Source: Chrysomallon squamiferum
Taxonomy: Eukaryota; Mollusca; Gastropoda; Neomphalida; Peltospiridae
Reading direction: 5' to 3'
DNA: 64,000 nucleotides
Assembly (NCBI GenBank): GCA_012295275.1
Contig: CM022665.1
Span: 29,361,457 to 29,425,456 of the forward strand
Shown: piece by piece, positions 1 to 10,778 of the stretch
Layout of the letters: each line of letters begins with the position of its first letter
How positions within the stretch are numbered: the stretch's first letter is position 1
Made by a program: the position numbers and the translations under genes
Notes under the pieces: generated by a model
What the model was told of the DNA's origin: nothing
Seen by the model: only the letters and a program-made list of their open reading frames with translations
Databases searched by the model: none

Positions 1-1084
1 GATTCCAAGGACAGCTGACAGATAAGGCTACAATACGAGCACACTGACAGGAATCGCCTTCTCACATTTTTCATCCTGTGGTCCATTCAGAAATGTATGT
101 GCCATCTAGAAGGCCATAACAGCCCCGACGAGACTGTAAACATTAGAAGATAAATTTTAAAATAGTGAGTAACATTTAAAGCTAATAGATGATTTTTGTG
201 TAATCTGTATAAAAACAACATAACGCCATAGAAAATTTACCAACACTTTATTCATATCTAACATGTAAACAGATTCGAGGTGAGTACAAGGTTTTTCATT
301 ATGATGTTAAAATCAGTTATTTGTGGGGTTTTGGATTATATCACACGTCTTTAGTTAAATCGTTTCAAAGAAATTTGTTACATAATATTTATATTTCGTA
401 TAGATTTGTAAGGTTTCAGTTTGAAAATATAAAATATACTAATATATATGTGAGGTGTGTATATAAACACACATACACAAACATTCATTCATACATTATG
501 TATATATATAATGCTTTTTTTCTTTTTGCTTCTTATATATGTATCTGATTCATGAACGCTGTAACTCATTAAAATGCTGTTCCTATTTTATTTCCAGCTG
601 TGTCCATTAGGTCAGATATAAATACATTTCGACGTGTTTTGAAACTGTCTACAATTAACTGTGTTAAAGTCATTGTCATTGTTACTTCAAATAATATTTA
701 TTACAAAAAGCAGTGACAGTAAATAATATATAGCTCACTAAAAGTTGGTTAATACAAAGTGTGAAAATATTTGATTATTCATTTAACATCTATAATTAAT
801 TACACAATGCAATTCTATGTACAATACTAAGTTACAGTTACAAAATATTTATAATTTTAAACGACAATAAAGGACAGTGTCAAAAAAAAAAAAAAAAAAA
901 AGTATATATATATATAAAAAGCAGGTGTCAGTAGAATAAAATATAAAACTGCAACAACGTAAATATTGTATACAGTTTAATGCGCATATATTTAAAAGTA
1001 TAAATGTAGCAAAGATAACATGTACATAAATAAATTTTCAAAAACAGAACGAACAAAACAAAGAATAATGACAACTATAATGTT

Positions 1085-1087
<3 letters not shown>

Positions 1088-1150
<63 letters not shown>
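1088..1150. repeat. (GA)n microsatellite
   Basis: Uninterrupted GA dinucleotide tract of about 62 bases. The open frame across it is only a poly-(Arg-Glu) artefact. Confidence 0.97.
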
Positions 1151-1155
<5 letters not shown>

Positions 1156-2478
1156 ATGTTTTGCTCCAGTACAGCAGAAATATAGTAAGTGCAAATATTT
1201 ATTTATTTTTTTGTTCGTAAACCAATATAAAATATCTTATTACAAAAACAAAATGTATAAACAAACAATCTGAGATTTGTGTATAGTAACTGGAGACACG
1301 TTTTTGAAGAACAAATAAACTAGTGTTTATAACTACAGATACAGTTACTTACTAATTTTGCTATTTATTATTTTTAACTCATCAATGAATATTTATGTCT
1401 TGTCGAATTATCTGTGAAATTTGTTTATATTTTATGAACTATCGGCAGTACAATTATACCGTATCTTTAGATATATTTCCATCTTTCATTCGTATAGGTA
1501 AAGATAGCATGTATTAAAACAAGTTGTCTGCCATCTGTTGTCTTCCATATGATATCAGTTATGATTATTCATATATAATTACTACTTGTATTACGTGAAA
1601 ATTATATATGAATAAGTGTTCTGCTTCTTTCTGTTTCGCTTCCATGACAGATGATCATTTGTTTATTAACTAGGTCGAAAATACTGGATTGGTATTTGAC
1701 GCAATTAAATTCTTATGACGTGTTTAATAAAACAAAGAGAATTATGATGATGTAACTAGAGAAAAAAACCCAAATAAACTATGTTGTTTATGACATATTA
1801 GAAGGAACGCGAAAAAAAAAATAATAATAAATAAATAAATAATAATAATAATAATAATTAATTAATAAATAATTTAAAAAATAGATAAATAAATTAATAA
1901 ATAAAAACAAAATTAAATGTGCAACATTCTGTATGAATAAATGATACGAATATTAAAATGTTCCTGTTTTTAGGATAACGTACGATTGAGCAGATTATTA
2001 CAAGTAATCAAATAAAGCATAAAGTAGATACAAATATAACTGTGTATATAAAGAAAGCAAAATACAATATAAACTAATAATAATAATAAAATAAAGAGCT
2101 ATAAGCCAAACAACGAATACTTCAAAATCCTATTCTTCAAAAAGACAATCCGATAAACTTTCCTGTAAGATTTTCAAAACCATGCTAGGATAATCCGTAT
2201 TCAAAATTTTTCGAAAGCACATTATTTTGTTAAACATTCTAATCTGTGTAAACTTTTGACCTCTGCCACTTTCATAGTTTTATGTTTATATCCAGTGCTC
2301 ACACACATGGACATCAGAGGCAGCTGCTGCAGGCCGTGCCATCTCTTATTACATTTTCACTGACTTTAACAATGAGATTCAATAGTTTGAAACCATATAT
2401 TATTTTTTGTATTTTTTATCTCTTATTTATTTATTTCTTATTTTCTTAATTTTATTTTCATTTTATTTTATTATTTAT

Positions 2479-2480
<2 letters not shown>

Positions 2481-2564
<84 letters not shown>
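2481..2564. repeat. (GA)n microsatellite
   Basis: Uninterrupted GA tract of about 84 bases, the longest in the window. It lies about 330 bases beyond the 3' end of the claudin-like coding sequence. Confidence 0.97.
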
Positions 2565-2568
<4 letters not shown>

Positions 2569-2895
2569 ATACCCGTCGAAAATAAACAGTATAAACGTCG
2601 TATATGATAAATTAACAAAAGAAAAACCATACATTTTTGAAATTAAACAAAACAAAATAAAAATATAGACAAAAACAATTTCGGTAATAAATGACGATTT
2701 CTTTAAAAAAGGCAAGAAAATTAATATTTTTCTTACTCTATTTTTTTTTTTTTTTTTTTTTCTTTATTATTATTATTATTTGTTTTCTTCTTCTTCTCCT
2801 TCGAAAATACGGGTTAAAAAAGAAGTTCATTTTATAAAAATGAATACTCTTTAAGATTTTGTTTTGTTATGTATTTTCGAAGTTTCATCAGCCCC

Positions 2896-3723
2896 CTAAC
2901 GCCCGAGGGAGTGGATGATACACATAACACCAGAAACAAACATGAAGATGGCTCCAACAATGGCGATACCCATCGACCAGCCTACTTTGTATCCCCTCTC
3001 ATCTAAATTGATACCGAATACCGCAATTCCAACTACGATGAAGAACACTGAAATAACAAAATATTAACTTTATTTTCCATTTAATGTCATTTTTATTTTA
3101 TATTTTCGACTATTAATAACAGTTCTGTAATTCTGTAAAATGTACTTTTGGATTTTGAGTTTAAATAAAGTTCGTAAAGCTCTAATTTATTGCCTTATTT
3201 ACTTCTACTGACAATTTTTTTTTACTCGTAACAAAGCATGATTAATATTATTACTTTCATCATGACTTAATTTCTTACAAATAGAAACAAAAAAACTTAT
3301 ATTTAAATATAAAGAAAGATATATTAAAATATTATAATATTACAATTTAAACTGAAAGAACATATAAAGTTTTTGAACTGTACTAAATATATATATATAT
3401 TTAGTTTACAAACCTGCTGCAAAAATGAGCACCATTGTTACAATGAGAGCATTCCGTCGTCTACATTGGTCAACGAAGATGTACAACAACAACACTAGGA
3501 CGGAGAGAAGATCACAGATCAGACCTATGACCTCTAGAGCTTGCGTAGCAACGTAAAAGTCTGAAAAATAAACATATAGGATAATATAGTATGATTTTAA
3601 AGAAAGCTCATCGGTATGTTCAGTGTAAAAATATTAATTAGTTGACAAAATGAAAGCTATATTTATTTATTTTTATTTATATATTTATTTTATTATATTA
3701 CGTTCAACTGTTTTCAACCCCCT

Positions 3724-3782
<59 letters not shown>

Positions 3783-6700
3783 ATTTCTCTCTCAGTCACA
3801 CACACACACGCAAACCAAAATGTTCTAATTACTTTGTTTTCAAATCAGACCTTATTAGACTCCCTTTGATTCATTTTAAAATACTGCTGATTCCTAAACT
3901 GTAAACGTTTAGGCACTGATCGTCTACAACTAAAGATATATATGTGTTACAGGCAATGTGTAAAATCAGGGAATCTGCAGAATGCCTGAATATTTCAGAA
4001 CGCAATTGTGCTTTTAATGGCAAACGATTCTCCTCAAATCGTTCTAAGTACTGCACTGCAGTTCAGCTCTAACGTGCCACTCCAGTCTGAATAAATAAAT
4101 ATATGGCTGTGCAGAGTACAGCTTTGTCAATATATTAATGATGTACATTTATGTATGTAATTAATTATCAGTTATATGTCTGTATAGTTTGGTTTATTTG
4201 TTTCAATGTTTTTATGTTAAATTCGTAACAATAATATCCACGCAGCATATTAAAATTAAATGTTATTGTGAAATGGCTTCTAATCCATTGGAAAATTGTA
4301 TAATTGATTTGTATAATTGGTTTAGATTTTTTTACTTGTCTTAATGTCTTTATCTCAGAATTAAATAAAATAAAATAATATAAAATAAAACAAAAAAGAA
4401 GAAGGAAAAAGATAAAATGTAATTTGTTTTTAATGTTAATTATTTCGATGTCAGACTTTTTGTTACAGTTTTGTTTTTGGTGAATGTCTTTACGGTAATG
4501 TTCCTTGAAATAAATTTCACGTTTAAAGGATGCTGTAGTTTGTCATTAGCTGAGTTTAGCTTTACAACAACTGTTTTCAATGAATAACAGACTTTTTATA
4601 TCAGGCAATGTGTCGTGAAAATATGCTGAAAAGTCAGTTAATGTAAAGATTTCCTGAAATATTTAGGAAATCTACGGATTGCCTACGTGAATCAGACAAT
4701 TTACTCAGTGCTTGAAATATTCAGCCATTCTACAGTTTGTATATATATATATATATATAGCACTGGGTAAATTGTCTGATTAACTATTCCCACCCGCAGT
4801 CCGCCAAATCTTTTGGCGTCACACTCTATTATAACTCATAATAAAATCACTTAATAAACCGGCTGATTTTGTCAACGATCATCATCTATATAAATCATGA
4901 AGAAAAACAACTTTTAGTTTGCTTTGTATTTCATGAATAAAAATCATTTTCAAAACATTCAGAGGAATAGTATTTTATCATGGCACTGCAGAAAATGCTT
5001 TTAAGTTTGTGTCTTTGATGTTATCGTCATGTTGCAGTATGGTGACCAAAATGACATATACCCGTTCACAGAATGTGTGAGAACACGAAGCATATACCCG
5101 CTTCGTCACAATCAATAACTATAATATAATTATTATTATTATTATTATTATTAAAAATATATGAACTTGACATATTTTTTAAAACATTAATAATATTCTG
5201 AAATAATGTACTGTAAAGACCCTCCGCAAAAAGATAAGAAGAAGAAAAAAAAAAGTAGCGTACAAATGTAATTATTTTTTAATCTATGGTTATTTTAGAC
5301 AATCGTTATTCAACTGTTCTAAATACTAAATTGTATACATAATAACAACCAGTACTGAAATAATCTAATACCGTGGCATACAATTTCATTTTTGCTGTTT
5401 TGCACTCTAAAACCTCTCGCAAACTAAGGTTCCATTAAAAAGCCATAATTATCATAGATTGCTTCACCTATAGGAGGAACTATGTGGTGTCTATTTAATG
5501 CTGCAAGAAGGATAATATTCAATTATAATTTTTATATATATATATATATATATATTTCTTTTAATATTACTATATCTAGAATTATATAGCATATTTTTTT
5601 CTTTAATTAATATTCCTCCAGTTGAAAGAACGAATATATCTTCGTTCACCACCGTCACTGCTTCAAATAACACCTATGATTTCGACACATAATCCTTAAA
5701 CTGTTTTTCAAAAAGCCTCTTCTTACTTTACCCTGAAATTCTAAGTAAATGTTCAAAGACGCTGAGTGTGGAATGAATGAAAACACAAATAGTTCGCACT
5801 ATTTTGGCGCCATCTGAAACATGACACTTGTGTATTTATTGCGCCAAATAGTCTGATTGGTACATTTCAAAGTTAGGTCTAGATCATCATCTCTGATAAG
5901 ATAACCCGATTTTGAGGCTGTAGTTGTAAGCTGGAGAAGCAAGCAACGGTACAGAATTCGTGTTTCCATAATTACTCCCAAAGATACTCCTCCTTAGTTA
6001 CTGTTACTACGTCCCACAAGCTAATATCCAAAATGACGGAATCAGTAGCAGACGGCGTATCTGATCTAAAAAGTATTCCAGGTGATGTGTCGCTTTCATA
6101 TCTTCCTGAGAGCTGGGGCCTTTCGAGAAAAGCACAAAAGAAAAGTTTAAATTATTTTACGCAAGGCTACAGCCACGATATAAAAATGTCCGACGAAAAT
6201 CAACCGAAAGTGAATGAGAGAAAAAAACGACTCGGCACGCAAATTGCATATTCAAGTTTGCTTGGAAACGAAACAGCTGTCAGAGGCTAACTCCTTCTGT
6301 AAAGCTGGGTGAGTATATTTTGGTATTAAACTGGTCCTGCAGCTTTGTTTATTTTAGTATATAGAAAAGTAACAAACCAAAATATAACAAATGACACACG
6401 TGTCTGAAAGCTGCATTTTCAAGACTATTTGTTTAGTATGAATTCACCTCACAACCAATTTTGGTCATATGCTTCACATACACAACACACAGTTTTTTGG
6501 GTTTTTTTACACTGTCTGTGGTCCATTGGGCCATTTCTTTTCCAGTCAGTGCATCATGATTGGTTTATACTACCCTGCCTGTGGGATGGTACTGCTAATC
6601 AGAAATAGTAGCCCATGAAGTGGCAACAGCGGGTTTCCTCTCTAAATATAGTGTGGTCCTAAACCATATGTCCGACACCATTTAACCGTAAATAAAATGT

Positions 6701-8836
6701 GTTGAGTTTGTTATGAAATAAAACATTTCTTTTTTTTTTTTTTTTTTTTTTTTTTTTCTGTTCAGTGGCTGTGTGTGGGCATGTTTATTATTCATATTTA
6801 GGTAATTCGTTTATAGCTAAATATCAACTGTGTATAGTAGTATTATTTGAAAACAACAGGTGTTCATGTTTATAAACGATTGTCATGTTCTACTTCCAGG
6901 GTAAGTGGCCATTGCTCACTCATTATTGGGCTCTTAAAAACATTACAAGGATTGAAGCTGCACAATTTAACATCAGTCCCAAAACAGCAGAATGGTACGA
7001 GCATTCCAAGACAGTGGGGCCATCCAAAAGGGATGAAAATAAATCCAAAACCAATGAGCCATATTGTAGTGGAAAGACCCACAGCAGAAGTCAGAAAAAG
7101 AAAGTCTGAATTGTGTCAGTTGGACAGAGAAGAAGAAAGACTTATAATATTGATTTGTTCTTTAATACTACAGGCAGTATATCTATTGTAATTATATATA
7201 TTTATTTTGAAATTGGCATCCCCTGTTTGAGATTTTTATTGTATTTCTAGAATATTTCTAACAAATTCTTTGCATATTGTAAAGTTGCATTTAAAAGTAA
7301 ATAATGCACTCTGAAAATGTAGAGAAATAAATAATAAACAATAAACTGAATATATACATTTTAATCAGTATAATAAAACACCGAATTAATTATATTTTGC
7401 ACAAACTTATTTCATTAATATTTAATATTTAACTGGAATGTAAACATTTTTCTCGTTATGTTTTCGGCTTCGGAAACGGTATAAATGTCAAATGCTGCCC
7501 ACGTGCGTGTAGAAATAGCGCGCTTTGATTGGTTAAGTTCCGAAGTGACTGACAGCTGTGGAAACACTCTGGATAACGTGGGTGTCGTGTTTCCTCTAAC
7601 ATGTTGCCCAAATGTGGGGAGCGCGTAGGTTAATTACTGCTTTTAGGCATCAGTATAATAATATTAAACAATATACTGTGTTTAACGATTTCGTTCAAAG
7701 ATGTTAATATTCTGTACCGTTTAATACATAAATCAGTTAAGAATAACTGGAAAATCTATGGTAATATGTTAATTAAGCGTGTTTCCGTAACTAGTATATA
7801 AAAAAAGAAAGAACAAATATATATTTATCTGTAAAGTATATCTCAAAGACAGATTCAGATAATTTATTTTGTTTTTCAAAAGAGCATCCGCCTATCTTAC
7901 TGAAGGATAACTGAAATAATCAAAATATTTATTTTCTTGCAGTGATAGTGTAGTGTAATTTATGTTAATCGCAGTCTACACCATCAAAACCGAAGCGACA
8001 TATAAAAAGATATAAAGTAATATAAAATAAACTAAATGCTATATCTGAAACAAGTGTAATTGTACAACCACTTTAATTTTATTAATGACTCCAGTTCTAG
8101 CAAAATTATAGTTTTCTGTTATAAAATTTTGCATCAAGCAGTTATGTTACTTAAAATAATTAACTACATCTGAAATGCTTTTATTTTCTTTCAATGAACA
8201 AGTTAATACATTGGAATATTTGAGGAACAAACTTTAGTAAACGATTTTTATTAAATGGAAGTTGCGTGAAAATAAAAATAAATACAAGAAATATATATAT
8301 TAACCAAAAATATTAAGTTTTTTTATATCACTCACTCTCTCTCTCTCTCTTCGTATAATCGTTGGTCTTTTATTGCTATTATTATTATCACAATTTAGAA
8401 ACGCATCTTCTTCCATTAAATTCTTCTCTTAATTCAAACAAACAAAAATATATTATTTAGTGCTAACGTACAAAGAGATATTTTAGAGGTATTACTGACA
8501 GTACAGAGGGTGGAACTGTGAAAATAAGAATAATTTTTTCAAAAAATTATATCTTTTTTTTTCTATTTCCTTTCGTTGTATGTTCCAAAACATCGCTAAA
8601 GTTTTGACACAAAACTTACCTCCATAATTATGGCGTCTGATCTTCGTATTTGTGCATGTACTCCGATGATTGCAATGGCGTATTTCCCAAAGCCCCAAAC
8701 TATAGTAATCGTGTCTGTAATTATTAGCTGTCATCCAAGAGACCGTGGCAAATCCTATCACGAAAAGAACAGTCCCAGTTAAAAGGGATATTAAAGCAAT
8801 CTTCAACCAAATGGAAGCCGACATAAAACCAGCCAT
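2896..8836 (-). CDS. Claudin/PMP22-like four-span membrane protein
   Basis: Three coding exons: 8620-8836, 3414-3560 and 2896-3047. The phases close exactly (516 nt, 171 residues plus stop). The product opens with a hydrophobic segment (about residues 8-30). An extracellular loop follows with Trp, then Gly-Leu-Trp and two Cys (LGLWEIRHCNHRSTC), the W-GLW-C-C signature of the claudin/PMP22/EMP fold. Three more hydrophobic segments follow, in exons 2 and 3. Family members act as junction or membrane-organising proteins; the specific role here is unknown. I chose the ATG at 8836 (MAGFMSAS). An in-frame ATG at 8878 would add 14 residues. Intron 1 is about 5 kb and contains a gene on the opposite strand. 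Exon 1 donor is GTAAGT and exon 2 donor GTTTGT. It is equally possible that this is a lineage-specific claudin-like tetraspan without a one-to-one vertebrate orthologue. Confidence 0.85.
3725..3778. repeat. (CT)n microsatellite in intron
   Basis: CT tract of about 54 bases, followed by a short CA run (3796-3809), in the large intron of the claudin-like gene. On the minus transcript it reads as (GA)n. Confidence 0.97.
4690..4781. repeat. Near-perfect inverted repeat with AT-rich loop
   Basis: Arms 4690-4712 and 4759-4781 are reverse complements at 22 of 23 positions. They enclose a 46-base loop ending in an (AT)n run. A 12-mer just upstream (caggcaatgtgt, about 4603) also occurs near 3951, suggesting a repeat family within this intron. 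Confidence 0.75.
5803..5848. promoter_or_regulatory. Paired inverted E2F-type sites
   Basis: TTTGGCGC at 5803-5810 and its inverse GCGCCAAA at 5841-5848 both fit the E2F/DP consensus TTTSSCGC. They lie within a larger imperfect palindrome, about 190-230 bases upstream of the ATG at 6033. The placement suits a promoter of that nested gene. Binding is inferred from motif match only. Confidence 0.45.
6033..7330 (+). CDS. Small two-exon gene of unknown function, nested in an intron
   Basis: I do not recognise this protein. An ATG in good context at 6033 opens an 85-codon frame ending at 6290. It is followed 18 bases later by a strong donor (GG|GTGAGT, 6309). An acceptor (CTTCCAG) at about 6899 starts a second exon that is open in two frames, to 7109 or 7191, with AATAAA signals from about 7326. 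A second exon-1 frame, opening with ATG just before an A7 run near 6220, splices in phase to the longer exon-2 frame (about 131 residues, C-terminus rich in Lys, Arg and Glu). Three readings remain: an 85-residue protein with exon 2 as 3' UTR, two overlapping frames, or one protein of about 150-160 residues split by an error in the A7 run. Paired E2F-like sites lie upstream, and the intron carries a molluscan SINE. It sits antisense in the large intron of the claudin-like gene. Confidence 0.45.
6488..6757 (+). repeat. Molluscan SINE-like dispersed repeat, 5'-truncated
   Basis: The central block contains phrases I know from a very abundant molluscan repeat: 'tagcccatgaagtggc', 'cagcgggtttcctctct' and 'taaataaaatgtgttgag'. 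It ends in 'ataaaacatttcttt' and a long T run (6730-6757). Such copies are common in gastropod and bivalve genomic sequence. This one lies in the intron of the nested gene and is the best taxonomic marker in the window. Recognition is from memory, not from a database search. Confidence 0.75.
7440..7650. promoter_or_regulatory. CpG- and motif-rich island of unknown assignment
   Basis: This stretch is clearly less AT-rich than its surroundings. It carries many CpGs, a CACGTG E-box (about 7500), GCGCGC and an inverted CCAAT box (gattggtt, about 7525). It lies just downstream of the nested plus-strand gene and inside the claudin-like intron. It resembles a promoter, but I found no coding exon that clearly starts from it. 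Confidence 0.3.
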
Positions 8837-10712
8837 TTTGAAACTTTGAAACTTTGTGAATTCACCGAACGGATGCAAGCTACTCAGCAGCTGTACAAAT
8901 TTATCCCGGTGCCTCCTGCAGTTCTAACAGCTCTATTTTTATCACAAACTTCCATTTTACCGGTAACCATAGAAACTGTAGCCATGTGCCTGCAAAACAT
9001 CTTTGATCTTTCTTGTATTTTGAATGTCTGTCAGCACCATCGGTTATTAACTCAACAGCTTATAGCAAACGTGAAATGAGTAATTAAAGATATGGGAACT
9101 ACATTAGTTAAATACATGCTTTGTTTATCATGCAGTTATGTACAACCAAATTTGCAGGGCATGGTCTTGAGCAGATATATTAGTGTGTGATCTCATAGCA
9201 GATAATTTCGCATTAATCATTAGCTCAGAAATTTAAATGCAGTACTGCGTAGACCTGCTCTTCACGTCTGAATAAATTATGACTTCTATCCAACTAATAA
9301 TCTTATCATTAGTCACTTATTATATAAATGTACTCAGACCATTCATTCATTGACAATATAAAAAATAAAGACTCACCAACTTGGATAGCACAATCTGTAA
9401 GCAACTATTAATATAAATCAAATGCCTAAAGATATAACTTTATGAATTTGAAATAGTTGTGTCGAATTGTATAGTAACTTCTTACATCCATATTTGGGAG
9501 CAAAAAACATCAAAACTTCAAAGACTGAAAATGAATTAAGCGTAGCCACGACGTTAATGTTTATACATAATACAAGCTTTTTCAATTGACCTTTTTTGAG
9601 TGTGCAAGAGAGGTGGACTAACTTGAGGAAACGATGTCTTTTATTCTGATGGCACTGTAGATTAGATTGACACGACAAAACGTCGGCAAAAGATGCTTTA
9701 CAGGGTCAGCAGAGCCATCATATACAGGATAATTTTCAATACAAAGGTAAGAAACATAAGTACTGGGAAATCTCTCCCGAGGTATTTTCAGCTAACTCGA
9801 AATGCCTCGTCTCAAACTCTTCTGTTCAGCACAGTTGTGTGCGCGGGGAGGGAGGATGGAAATGTATCTTGAGATGAACGGTTACATTTGCAGAAAATAT
9901 GGATCAGTCAGAAGTAATTTCTAATTAAATTATAACGTAACTATATATTATAACAGGAATTAAAGTGTACTTTGATGTTAAGACAAAATAGTCAAAATTT
10001 ATTCTCTTTATTTCTATGACGCATTTCAGTTGAATTTTGTTTAAAGTTTGTGTTTGTGTTTGTTTATTTTGTTGTTGTTATTTCTGCTTTTTGTTATTGT
10101 TTTTGGGGTGCTGTGGTTATTTGGGGGGAAGGATTTGTTTGTTGTAATTTATTTATTTATTTATTTATTTATTTTGCTTGGGATGTGGCTGCCACCTAGT
10201 CTCAATATTTTTGCTCAAGCATTATTGTATTGCCATATTATGTATGAAAGATGAGAGATCAACAGTAAAATAATAACTTGGACATCTAAAGAAATTTGTT
10301 ACACCAGCTTGTTGTTCTGCCACAAATACATTTCTATATTTAGAATTATTCATTGCAATTGCTTTTATATTATTAAAGCAAATAACAAAATCATTTGACT
10401 TTTTATTTCTATTTTTATTATTAGTAGTAGTAGTATGCTGTTGTTGTTATTGTTGTTGTTTGTTGTTGAAGTATTTTATTACGTATTTATAGTTTCTGTA
10501 TTATCCTCTTTTTATGGAATTTTTTTCTTTCATTCTGATTCAATATAACAGTAGCGTAATTATAATATCAACTTGGTCAATGTAATTTCATTTCAGTTTC
10601 ATAAAAAACTGTAATTTATAGATTGGAAATATCTAGACTGGTCACCGGCGGTGATAAGGTAAACCGAAAATTGTGATCTCGAGGTTTCTCGTGAGGCTAA
10701 GAATACTGCTAG
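8837..10712. other. Intergenic region between claudin-like gene and STIP1
   Basis: Upstream region shared by the minus-strand claudin-like gene and the plus-strand STIP1, which are divergent about 1.9 kb apart. No spliced gene could be built. Short open frames at 8846-9079 and 9418-9678 lack support. A (TTTA)n run lies at about 10148-10173. Confidence 0.5.
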
Positions 10713-10725
10713 GAAAGTTCTCGAA
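10713..10725 (+). promoter_or_regulatory. Perfect three-unit heat shock element upstream of STIP1
   Basis: GAAAGTTCTCGAA is an exact match to three alternating 5-bp units (GAA nn TTC nn GAA), the trimeric HSF1 binding site. It ends 53 bases before the STIP1 start codon. STIP1 is a known heat-inducible co-chaperone gene, so the site fits its context. Whether it lies upstream or downstream of the transcription start is not visible. Confidence 0.75.
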
Positions 10726-10778
10726 TCTAATAATTAGTTTGATAATTTTCCAGTGGAAATTTTGTATATTTTATCATT

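Larger units (their letters stand above)
1..2895. other. Left-edge stretch without a recognised gene
   Basis: No multi-exon gene could be supported here. The first ~130 bases are less AT-rich than what follows. They could hold the end of an exon on either strand, but no frame is long enough to decide. The rest is AT-rich non-coding DNA with two long (GA)n tracts, A- and T-homopolymers (near 882-901 and 2742-2761) and AAT/AAAT-rich low-complexity sequence at 1810-1915. The bases just below 2896 are the 3' UTR of the claudin-like gene, with a reverse-strand AATAAA near 2763. Confidence 0.5.

Noticed and set aside
1-130. Possible terminal exon at the left edge
   Set aside because: Both strands give short open stretches, but no partner exon, clear splice site or recognisable peptide.
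1020-1220. Open frame of repeated Arg-Glu, and similar Ser-Leu frames at 2458-2715 and 3650-3904
   Set aside because: These are produced by (GA)n/(CT)n tracts read in a stop-free phase; no splice or homology support.
6870-7082. Minus-strand 70-codon frame opposite exon 2 of the nested gene
   Set aside because: Shadow of the plus-strand exon; hydrophobic composition results from the complementary sequence.
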